Made by a program: the position numbers and the translations under genes | Shown: positions 1 through 6,892 of the stretch, piece after piece | Position numbering within the stretch: position 1 is the stretch's first letter | How the letters are laid out: every line of letters starts with the position of its first letter | Notes under the pieces: generated by a model | What the model was told of the DNA's origin: nothing | The model's input: only the letters and a program-made list of their open reading frames with translations | Database searches by the model: none | DNA from: Pseudomonadota bacterium | GTDB taxonomy: Bacteria; SAR324; XYD2-FULL-50-16; JAHJRI01 | DNA: 13,931 nucleotides | NCBI GenBank assembly: GCA_022360105.1 | Contig: JAKSDL010000670.1 | Location: 1-13,931, forward strand | Direction: 5' to 3'

Positions 1-188
1 AAGCCTGGGGAGACTTGGGGGCAGCTACAGCCCCCATGCTGGTGTGTCAAGCAGTGCACTCCGGCGAATGGGGTTATGCTTCCGGTCCATTATCTTTACT
101 ATTAACAAGTTCCCTGGGGAAGGATAGAGCAGCAGTTTTATTGGACGTGCCAATCAATAAAAAAAGGAGGAAAAAATGGGCAATGTAA
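1..188 (+). CDS. C-terminal fragment of a ketoacyl-synthase-like (thiolase-fold) T6SS accessory protein
   Basis: A reading frame open from base 3 to a TAA at 186-188 gives 61 residues. The gene enters from outside the window, so its start is not visible. The tail contains WGDLGAATAPM, then GYASGPLSLL and SSLGKDRAAVLL. This resembles the end of the degenerate beta-ketoacyl-synthase-like proteins found next to DUF4150/PAAR-like genes in T6SS accessory loci: a glycine/alanine turn, then a GYA-GP strand and a final S-S-x-G-x-x-AA-LL strand. That family match is from memory of the pattern, not a search. The last codons (a KKRRKKWAM tail) run through the ribosome binding site of the next gene and overlap its coding region by 13 nt in another frame, which implies co-transcription and probably coupled translation. 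The other two forward frames are also open for about 100 nt, but only this one stays open to the overlap and has a protein-like composition. Confidence 0.6.
   Translation, partial: AWGDLGAATAPMLVCQAVHSGEWGYASGPLSLLLTSSLGKDRAAVLLDVPINKKRRKKWAM
164..170 (+). promoter_or_regulatory. Strong ribosome binding site of the PAAR-like gene, inside the upstream coding region
   Basis: AAGGAGG lies 5 nt before the ATG at 176 and is the best Shine-Dalgarno match in the window. It sits in the last codons of the upstream ketoacyl-synthase-like gene, so ribosomes finishing that gene pass over it. It fixes the start of the PAAR-like gene. Confidence 0.8.
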
Positions 189-823
189 CGGTGAGTGCAA
201 ATGGATTAACGCTGGTGCATGTTGGCAGTAAAGGAAAGGCAATGGCGACAATACCCGATGTGTGTAAGACACCATTCCCTTCTCCGCCTGGGCCACTGCC
301 TCTACCATATCCTAATATCGCTGAATCAAAAAAAGTAAAAAACGGTTCGGTCCTTACTAAAATTGACGGCGAAAGCACTGCATTGCTTGGCAGTTCTGTT
401 GAACAAAGCCAGGGAGATGAAGCCGGATCATTGGGTGGGATCGTATCGGGGTCAAATAAAGATGAAGCCTTCTTCATCAAATGGTCTCCCGATGTCTCTA
501 TTGAATGCCGCCCTGTCTGCCGAAAAACAGACATGATGATCATGAACAAAATCAACACCATTAGCATGAGCGGCATGGATCAATCCGATATTGAAGGTCA
601 GGAACTAACTGATGAAACCGGTACATTGGAATTTGAAATAATTGATGAAGACGGCAAACCGATACCTGAAGTCAACTATATCATCAAAATGCAGGATGGC
701 AGCGAAATCAGCGGAGAGGTCGATGATCAGGGAAAAGCTAAAGTAGAAGATGTACCATTAAAAAGCTACAAAATCATATTTCCTGAGCTGGACGAGGAAA
801 CCGAAGTCATGAAACTTAAGTAG
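176..823 (+). CDS. DUF4150 / PAAR-like T6SS spike-tip protein with C-terminal beta-sandwich extension
   Basis: This 215-aa protein is a PAAR-like (DUF4150, Tox-PAAR-like) protein. The family is thought to cap the VgrG spike of a type VI secretion system and carry cargo. Family hallmarks: a short beta-rich N-terminus, the proline-rich PDVCKTPFPSPPGPLP at about 27-42, a glycine/serine-rich SLGGIVSG at about 85-92, and the VCRKTDMMIMNKINT signature at about 114-128. Residues 151-209 form a separate domain with the pattern D-x-x-G-x-x-I-P, Y-x-I/L, DG, G, D-x-x-G, P-x-x-x-Y-K. It resembles transthyretin or carboxypeptidase-regulatory-like domains that hang from VgrG/PAAR proteins as cargo docks. 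No toxin domain is fused. The gap to the amidohydrolase gene is 23 nt, which suggests that gene encodes the cargo. The same C-terminal domain recurs in the lipoprotein at 3792. The PAAR-like call is firm; the docking role of the tail is inferred. Confidence 0.85.
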   Translation: MGNVTVSANGLTLVHVGSKGKAMATIPDVCKTPFPSPPGPLPLPYPNIAESKKVKNGSVLTKIDGESTALLGSSVEQSQGDEAGSLGGIVSGSNKDEAFFIKWSPDVSIECRPVCRKTDMMIMNKINTISMSGMDQSDIEGQELTDETGTLEFEIIDEDGKPIPEVNYIIKMQDGSEISGEVDDQGKAKVEDVPLKSYKIIFPELDEETEVMKLK

Positions 824-846
824 ATCGAAAATGAGGAGAAGTTAAT

Positions 847-2583
847 ATGGCAGATGGACCACAATCAAGGTTAAATCCCAATGTAGAAAATCAAATCCAA
901 ACTATAGCAAAAAAAGTAATTATCGATTCTCATATGCATATTCAAAGCAACAGATGTTGTCCTATTCCCATTGTCTGGGGACAGGCAGGATTTGAGATGA
1001 AACGTAAAAACCTTGAGGGAGTTTCTAACACCCTTGCTGGTTCCACAGGTATAATGAGAATGAGCGTTATGGGAAGTGTTAATACCTATGAAATTGCAAC
1101 TCAAGCAATAGCTGCAAACAATATAACCTTCAATAATAACAGTAATATGTATGGTGATGTTTTGTTTAGTCCCATGATTGCATTAATGATGGATATGTCC
1201 TTTGCGCACTATGATGGATACCTTGGAAAAAAAATATACTATATACCTGAACAAGATGAAGAAATAGACGGAAAGAAACTAAAGGCAGGCGAGTACTATT
1301 TCCCGAGAAGGACTTGGCGAGAATGGAAATCAAGTTCTTGTACAGATGTCGTCAAATTTAAAGAGGTGGAAGAAGATGACGGGGATGGTGGCTCCAAAAA
1401 AGTAAACAAACCTTTTTATGAGAGGATTGAAAGGTTCCGCCATGCGAAAGGAGAAAACGATGTTGATGAAGACCCCAAGAAAGGAAAAATGTATCATGAA
1501 TGGGACAAACAGGTTGAGCAAACAGAAATGGCAGCAGTTAGGTACCCTTTTCGAATTCTACCTATGTACCACATCGAACCTCGTAGGTACCTCGGCATAG
1601 GCGATAGTACCGAAAACTGGCGAGATCAGCTTGATAAAATTGCCACAGAAAGCCAATCGGGCCTCTATGTAGGAATTAAGATGTACTGTTCTATGGGGTT
1701 TCAACCCAAAGACCCAAAAATCCCTTTTTTGAACGATTTAAGCTATTACAAGGCATGTATTGCCAAAAAAATTCCTATTTTATGTCATCATTCAGATAAA
1801 GGCTTGTTAACTCATGACATGGAGTTCTATTTTTATAACCAGGAACCAGTTGAATCACAGGCAACAGTCGAAAAGCGAGGAGATTATCCCTGGGAGGATT
1901 ATTACCAGGAAACCTATGTCCATCCGCAATCCTGGGAGAAGGTATTGAACAACGAAGGCGTGAAGGAATTACATTTATGCCTTGCGCATTTTGGAGGAGG
2001 CGTTTGGGAATACCATAATTATAAACCGAGCTTCTGGAGAAGCACTCCCAAACAATGGCAGACAAGCTGGGTGGATAAACTAATTAAGATGATCAATAGC
2101 AATAACTATCCAAACCTTTATGTTGATATTTCCTATTTTGTTTTCTGGGATTTTAATGAAAAATTCCAGGTAGAATTAATAAAAAACAAGGATGAGAACC
2201 TTATCAACCGCATTTTATTTGGTACTGACTGGTTTATGGTGCTAGGTGACAAAACCCATTCGGACTTCACCAAAATGGCCTTTGATTGCATTAAAAATGC
2301 ATCTGAGGTGATAAACGCGGGTAAGGAGAAAACTGATGAGGGATACATCGATCTTTGGAAGAAGTTCACATTTGAAAACCCTATGAGGTTTTATGGGTTG
2401 CACAATGAAAGTAAATTAACAAACATTAAAGCTGCGTTAGAAAGTAAATTGCGAGATTTTGAATCTGATTATCTTGAATTTAAGGAAAATAAAACAAATA
2501 TATGTACCGATTTAGAATCAAACTTTAATAGTTTAAAGGCAGCAGCAAAAATGTACTCAAATAATCAGACTTCACCTAACTAA
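847..2583 (+). CDS. Amidohydrolase-fold metal-dependent hydrolase, candidate T6SS effector
   Basis: This 578-aa protein has the layout of the amidohydrolase-2 (PF04909-like) TIM barrel. The expected metal and catalytic positions are present: the HxH of IDSHMH (His29, His31), Lys278 in GIKMY, His314/315 in ILCHHS, His381 in LAHFGG and Asp461 in ILFGTDW. The family-type closing motif FENPMRFYG spans about 509-517. The enzyme is therefore predicted to be active; its substrate is unknown. Family members hydrolyse or decarboxylate small C-N, C-O or C-C bonded substrates. It is longer than typical members (about 300-400 aa), with a charged, probably exposed insertion at about 130-225 and a helical, coiled-coil-like tail at about 520-578. 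There is no signal peptide, as expected for cargo loaded onto a PAAR tip. AGGAG at 834-838, 8 nt upstream, supports the start. Its position after a PAAR-like gene and before exported proteins suggests an effector. A housekeeping enzyme trapped in the locus is the alternative. Confidence 0.72.
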   Translation: MADGPQSRLNPNVENQIQTIAKKVIIDSHMHIQSNRCCPIPIVWGQAGFEMKRKNLEGVSNTLAGSTGIMRMSVMGSVNTYEIATQAIAANNITFNNNSNMYGDVLFSPMIALMMDMSFAHYDGYLGKKIYYIPEQDEEIDGKKLKAGEYYFPRRTWREWKSSSCTDVVKFKEVEEDDGDGGSKKVNKPFYERIERFRHAKGENDVDEDPKKGKMYHEWDKQVEQTEMAAVRYPFRILPMYHIEPRRYLGIGDSTENWRDQLDKIATESQSGLYVGIKMYCSMGFQPKDPKIPFLNDLSYYKACIAKKIPILCHHSDKGLLTHDMEFYFYNQEPVESQATVEKRGDYPWEDYYQETYVHPQSWEKVLNNEGVKELHLCLAHFGGGVWEYHNYKPSFWRSTPKQWQTSWVDKLIKMINSNNYPNLYVDISYFVFWDFNEKFQVELIKNKDENLINRILFGTDWFMVLGDKTHSDFTKMAFDCIKNASEVINAGKEKTDEGYIDLWKKFTFENPMRFYGLHNESKLTNIKAALESKLRDFESDYLEFKENKTNICTDLESNFNSLKAAAKMYSNNQTSPN

Positions 2584-2609
2584 ATTTTCCAGTATTGCTA
2601 AAGTAAGAC

Positions 2610-3764
2610 ATGATTTGGAGATTACGACTAAAACTGGCTTGTATAATGCGATATTTCTTCTTTACAACTTTGTTTTGTTTACTCACTTTCCATTTTTTAG
2701 GAGCTGAAGAAAGAATGCGACCACTTTATTCATTTAAAGGTTTGAAACTAGATGTTATTTTAAGCCAGCAATATGATGTACCTAAAATGACGAAATACGG
2801 TATTTTTCCAGTTCCCATTGATAATGCAATTGGAGTTAATACTCTCGAAAACTCACTAGCTGTTTTATACTTTGAGGGAAACCAACTGGAACTTAGAAAA
2901 ATAAAAACGGGAGTTTCGGGAGGTGATTGCAAATTTTTACCTGTTTTTTCAAAGGATTGGGTGGCCTGGGGACAGACACGATTTTTAATTATGCATAATC
3001 TACAAACAGGAGAAGAAAAATACATCGAGACTTTTATTAAAAGAGGAAATTTTGATTACATTCACAGTCTTGCAGTCATTGACGGAGAAAAGCACCGATT
3101 TTTGGTAGTTATGGATAGTCACAGTAACAAGGAAAATAAAGTTAAGTATTATGCAAAACAATATAACATGAAAGATGAAACTTCAGAAGAATCTACTTCT
3201 TTCTATTTATCTGAAAAAGGTAATAGACAAAGAGTTTTTTTAGGTATGATCAATGATAGGATTCTAGTAAATAACCATAGTATTGGAAGGTATGAACTGC
3301 TTGATTTAGGTTATAGTACAGAACCACACTACTTAACTGAATTTTTAAATAGTAACAAAGATATAGATGATTATAGCTTTCTGATTTTCAAAAACCATCC
3401 CTACTTGAATTTTGCAGTTGTTGGCGGAAAAACGAAACTTTGGTTGGTCAGTTGGGAGAATGACAGATTATCTTCGTACCCAATAATTTATCTTCCTAAA
3501 ACAGACCTTCGATTCGATATTTCATCAGATGGAAAGTGGTTAATTGTTCATTTTTTAGAAAAATTTGTAGACCGCGGTCCTGAAACATATAAACTATATG
3601 CAATGAGAATCAATCCCGAATTGCCTCATTATATTGACCATCCCATCGAATTGCAGAGTCATCATGAAGAATTTGGGGATAGGTATGTTTGGACCACAAA
3701 TCCCACAAGTTTTAATGTCGTTTCATTTGACAAACTAATTCATTGGGTCATCGAACCGAATTAG
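2610..3764 (+). CDS. Exported propeller-like protein, paralogue A; candidate periplasmic immunity protein
   Basis: I do not recognise a named family. The 384-aa product has a basic then hydrophobic N-terminus (about 13-31, ending FLGAEE) that looks like a cleavable signal peptide. The rest is rich in short beta strands, with repeated W/F-strand patterns such as KFLPVFS (108-114), TKLWLVSW (275-282), PIIYLPK (291-297) and SSDGKWLIV (305-313), suggesting a beta-propeller-like fold. The protein at 5759 is a clear paralogue, sharing FPxPxDxxIG, KFLPVFS, HPxLxFAV, TKLWxVxW, PIIYLPK and GKW in the same order. The start is uncertain: the ATG at 2610 has only a weak upstream signal, and the ATG at 2646 would give a more typical signal peptide (372 aa) but has no clear Shine-Dalgarno. 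It lies 26 nt after the amidohydrolase gene. Position, export and duplication fit an immunity gene, but this is inference. Confidence 0.65.
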   Translation: MIWRLRLKLACIMRYFFFTTLFCLLTFHFLGAEERMRPLYSFKGLKLDVILSQQYDVPKMTKYGIFPVPIDNAIGVNTLENSLAVLYFEGNQLELRKIKTGVSGGDCKFLPVFSKDWVAWGQTRFLIMHNLQTGEEKYIETFIKRGNFDYIHSLAVIDGEKHRFLVVMDSHSNKENKVKYYAKQYNMKDETSEESTSFYLSEKGNRQRVFLGMINDRILVNNHSIGRYELLDLGYSTEPHYLTEFLNSNKDIDDYSFLIFKNHPYLNFAVVGGKTKLWLVSWENDRLSSYPIIYLPKTDLRFDISSDGKWLIVHFLEKFVDRGPETYKLYAMRINPELPHYIDHPIELQSHHEEFGDRYVWTTNPTSFNVVSFDKLIHWVIEPN

Positions 3765-3791
3765 GACAAAGAAATATTAACAAAATCGAAA

Positions 3792-5741
3792 ATGAGATCC
3801 ACAAATCTTACACTAGTCTTAAGTTTATTTTTTCTTGTTTCCTGCTCAATAGCGGGAACAAAAACCATCTCAACCAAAAGAAAGGAACAACCGAATTATT
3901 CATCCTTGATAATTGGGAATTATAAATACAAAGACTCCCCTATTCCATCATTTGAGAAGGGGCAAAATTCTCTAGGTAGCATACTGCGGAGAAAGAAATT
4001 TCAGGTTGTGAGTAAGTCAAATATCTCTAAATCGGAATTTGAAAAGGCAATCGATGGGATCGTATCAAACTTTAATGAAAAAGATCATAAAAAAAGATTC
4101 TCGAATAAAATACCAACTCAATTGGATATCTGGTTGTTTTTTTTCAAAGGTTTTGTTGTTCAAATAAAAGAAGAGAACTATCTGTTACCGGTAGATATTA
4201 ATATTCAATCAGAATTAGATATCGAAAATGAAGGTATCAAATTTTCAGATCTGATGTTCAAATTCAGGAAACTCAATTCTAAGCTCACTTTTCTAATCGT
4301 AGATGCTCACTATCCAGACTCGTTTTTGAGAAATAACAAAGGAAAACCTGGATTAGCTTCATTAACTCCCTTTAACAATACGGTCGTTGTTTTCTCAGAT
4401 AAACCAAATGTGCAACCCAGGGCTTTAGAAAAGGATCATGAATTGTTTTTAAGCACTTTTATCAAGAATCTGAAGCAGTTTGATATAAGGGACATGAATC
4501 TCTTTAAAGCAATTAAAGGAGATGTTTTGTTAGCCAGCAATAGCAAGCAAACACCTTGGACGGCTGTGGCTAACGGTAGCCCTGTCATAATAGCCAAACC
4601 TGAATATAATGAGCCTAAAAAAGCTGATTCAGAGGCAATCAAACATACTCAACTACCAAACATGTTTGAGGAGCCTACAACAGGACTTGAATTTGTACTC
4701 ATTAAAGGTAAATGCTTTTGGATGGGAGACGCATACATATCTGGTAACTCAGATGAAACTCCCAGGCACAAAGTCTGCCTAGATGACTACTATCTATCTA
4801 CTCATGAAGTGACCCAGTCCGCCTGGATCAAAAACGGGTTGAACAATCCATCGGTTTCAAATCAAGGTGATCAGTTTCCAGTAGACAATGTATCATTCGA
4901 TGATGCGATACAATTTATTAAAAGATTGAATTCGAAGACTAAAAAGAATTACAGATTGCCAACCGAAGCGGAATGGGAGTTTGCATGCCATGAATCGTCT
5001 TATAACAGGCAATATTCATGGGGGAACTACAATCCGCTATTTGCAGGTGATACACCTGCGAATCTCTCAAAAAGTCTTTATTTCTTTAATCTGGCTGGTG
5101 GTAATAAATGGAAAACCTATAACGATGGATTTGGAAAAACTTCGCCGGTTGGCAGTTTTAAAGCTAACAAACTTGGTATTTTTGATTTAACTGGGAACGT
5201 CAGCGAATGGACGTCGGACTGGTATGGTGCCGAATACTACAAAACGAGTCCTAGAGTGAATCCAAGAGGACCACTCAAAGGAGGTTCCAAAGTTGTGAAA
5301 GGTGGTTCTTGGGCAGATTATTTGGACAATGCAAGATGTTCCAAGAGGAATTGGTATGCCAAATCGGCTAAAAGCGGAAAAACTGGTTTTCGTTTAGCAC
5401 TTAGCGCTGGTAAGAGCAATTCAAATCAAATCAGTGTAAATGAAATTGCACTAACCAACGAGACCGGTCAATTGCCAAAAGAGTATGTTGATAAAATCGA
5501 TACTGCTGCCATCAACTTCATCCTGGAATTTTCAAATGGGGACAAGATTCCAGGCCATCGGTATATCTTGGAATATTGGGATGGCAGAAAGTTCTATGGA
5601 AAAAACGGGGATGATGGTTACACGTATCGAAAAAATATGCCTGTTGGTATTTACAAACTTACCTATCCAGATTTTTGGGATAGAATCATTGAAATTGGTT
5701 TAACCAAATACACAATCAACTCCCGCCTTATTCCGAAGTAA
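3792..5741 (+). CDS. Lipoprotein with inactive caspase-like domain, FGE/SUMF1-like domain and PAAR-type C-terminal domain
   Basis: This 649-aa protein starts with a lipoprotein signal (lipobox LVSC, Cys18). Residues about 37-260 follow the bacterial caspase-like (C14) plan: SSLIIGNYKY, a barrel strand WLFFFKGFVVQ, NYLLPVDI, FLIVDAHYPDSF and closing SKQTPW. Both catalytic positions are replaced: the family GHG histidine is Phe121 and the DAC cysteine is His173, so it is a pseudo-protease. Residues about 298-536 are an FGE-sulfatase/SUMF1-like domain: FVLIKGKCFWMGD, TEAEWEFAC (391-399), GNVSEWTSDWY (468-478), GGSW (504-507) and GFRLA (532-536). Only one cysteine (Cys516) is seen near the region where true formylglycine-generating enzymes carry their catalytic pair, so a binding role is more likely than catalysis. 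Residues 574-632 align without gaps to the C-terminal domain of the PAAR-like protein. The ATG has almost no Shine-Dalgarno. It lies between the two paralogous exported genes. A T6SS precedent for a periplasmic FGE-like protein is TagR of Pseudomonas. Role inferred: partner recognition at the membrane. Confidence 0.75.
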   Translation: MRSTNLTLVLSLFFLVSCSIAGTKTISTKRKEQPNYSSLIIGNYKYKDSPIPSFEKGQNSLGSILRRKKFQVVSKSNISKSEFEKAIDGIVSNFNEKDHKKRFSNKIPTQLDIWLFFFKGFVVQIKEENYLLPVDINIQSELDIENEGIKFSDLMFKFRKLNSKLTFLIVDAHYPDSFLRNNKGKPGLASLTPFNNTVVVFSDKPNVQPRALEKDHELFLSTFIKNLKQFDIRDMNLFKAIKGDVLLASNSKQTPWTAVANGSPVIIAKPEYNEPKKADSEAIKHTQLPNMFEEPTTGLEFVLIKGKCFWMGDAYISGNSDETPRHKVCLDDYYLSTHEVTQSAWIKNGLNNPSVSNQGDQFPVDNVSFDDAIQFIKRLNSKTKKNYRLPTEAEWEFACHESSYNRQYSWGNYNPLFAGDTPANLSKSLYFFNLAGGNKWKTYNDGFGKTSPVGSFKANKLGIFDLTGNVSEWTSDWYGAEYYKTSPRVNPRGPLKGGSKVVKGGSWADYLDNARCSKRNWYAKSAKSGKTGFRLALSAGKSNSNQISVNEIALTNETGQLPKEYVDKIDTAAINFILEFSNGDKIPGHRYILEYWDGRKFYGKNGDDGYTYRKNMPVGIYKLTYPDFWDRIIEIGLTKYTINSRLIPK

Positions 5742-5758
5742 AAGCAATTATAGAGAAA

Positions 5759-6889
5759 ATGTATCAATCTCCCAAACTGCTTTGTTTTTTAATTGTTACA
5801 GCAATGATTACACCCTCAATCCCTATATCAGCATCGGAAAAACCGATTTACAAAGTTTCAAAATCTAAAAAAGCAAATTTCAAACAAGTAAGAATTTCTA
5901 TTCCATTTGATATGGAATCAAAAGTCTTCCCAATCCCTGTAGATGACTCTATCGGAACAATTTATGGCAATTCACTTTCTTTGATTCGATTTGAGAAGAG
6001 TTCTTATACAATTGATGTCCTTAAAAAAAATATCTCTAAAATAGTTGGAACATCTTCTAAATTTCTTCCGGTTTTTTCTGATCGACTGGTGGGTTGGGCA
6101 GAAACAAGAGGTTTCTTCTTGTTTGATTTAAAGAAGAATACTCATAAATATTTTAAAATAAGGGCTGTACCAGGTAGGTGGGAGTATATTGAATACCTGT
6201 CTGTTCTTGATGCAGAAAATCTAAGGTTTCTATTTATCATTGAAAGTGAAAATGATGATTACGAAGATCCCGATTATTTCATGAAGGTTGTTAGTTTCGA
6301 TGAAGAAAAGCCAAAAGAATCAAAGATTTTCGATTTATTGAAAGATGGTGATATTAAAAGGTATTTCCATTCAACTTTTAGCAATTATATTTTCTTTAAT
6401 GACCTTGCCACCAACAATCTTGAAGTATTGGATATAACCTTCAACAAAACTCACCATCCTATTGTAGATATCTATAATTCCCTTTCTGATGTCACATTTA
6501 GAAATCGATTTACTATTCACCCCAATCTTCCTTTCGCAGTGATCGAAGGTGATACAAAACTGTGGGTTGTTACATGGAAAAAAAACAAAGCTGAAATTCA
6601 TCCGATAATCTATCTGCCTAAATATACTGTTAAATTTGATTTCTCTCCTGAAGGAAAATGGTTTTTTATAGAATACGTTGAGGACCTGCCAGCAAGTGGT
6701 CATAAAGAAAAGCATTATGCGTATTTGATGCCGGTTGATTCAAGCATTCAGTACTTTCTTGGTGACCCGATCGATCTTGGCAGTTTTAAGGGAAATCATG
6801 GAACCATTGTATGGTCACAAAATCCGATGGCAGTGAACATTTTTGATTTTATAAACTTACATCGGTGGGTTGTTGAAGGCTTGAATTAG
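5759..6889 (+). CDS. Exported propeller-like protein, paralogue B; candidate periplasmic immunity protein
   Basis: This 376-aa product has a signal peptide (hydrophobic stretch about 7-24, cleavage likely near ISASEK) and is a paralogue of the protein at 2610. Shared blocks in order are FPIPVDDSIG (57-66), KFLPVFSDRLVGWAETR (101-117), HPNLPFAV (254-261), TKLWVVTW (266-273), PIIYLPK (282-288), PEGKW (297-301) and a closing RWVVEG. The middle (about 160-250) has diverged most, with acidic ENDDYEDPD at 164-172. The fold looks all-beta, probably propeller-like. No enzyme motif is visible. It starts 17 nt after the lipoprotein gene with a weak GAGA-type ribosome site, and ends 3 nt from the convergent TetR gene. 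A duplicated, diverged exported protein downstream of an effector candidate fits immunity-gene behaviour. A structural or adaptor role beside the lipoprotein is equally possible. Confidence 0.65.
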   Translation: MYQSPKLLCFLIVTAMITPSIPISASEKPIYKVSKSKKANFKQVRISIPFDMESKVFPIPVDDSIGTIYGNSLSLIRFEKSSYTIDVLKKNISKIVGTSSKFLPVFSDRLVGWAETRGFFLFDLKKNTHKYFKIRAVPGRWEYIEYLSVLDAENLRFLFIIESENDDYEDPDYFMKVVSFDEEKPKESKIFDLLKDGDIKRYFHSTFSNYIFFNDLATNNLEVLDITFNKTHHPIVDIYNSLSDVTFRNRFTIHPNLPFAVIEGDTKLWVVTWKKNKAEIHPIIYLPKYTVKFDFSPEGKWFFIEYVEDLPASGHKEKHYAYLMPVDSSIQYFLGDPIDLGSFKGNHGTIVWSQNPMAVNIFDFINLHRWVVEGLN

Positions 6890-6892
6890 CAT

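Noticed and set aside
154..576. Minus-strand 140-codon frame opposite the PAAR-like gene.
   Set aside because: It is antisense to a well-supported gene with strong family motifs, and its translation has no recognisable domain.
824..3796. A 12-mer, ATCGAAAATGAG, occurs at two gene junctions (824-835 and 3785-3796).
   Set aside because: Several chance 12-mer pairs are expected in a 14-kb window, and the flanks do not align. It is not treated as a duplicated junction or regulatory repeat.
3743..3925. Short plus-strand frame spanning the end of paralogue A and the start of the lipoprotein gene.
   Set aside because: It overlaps two better-supported genes in another frame and shows no recognisable domain.
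3900..4572. Active caspase-like protease, as in abortive-infection or signalling systems.
   Set aside because: The aligned catalytic His and Cys positions hold Phe and His, so proteolysis by this site is not expected.
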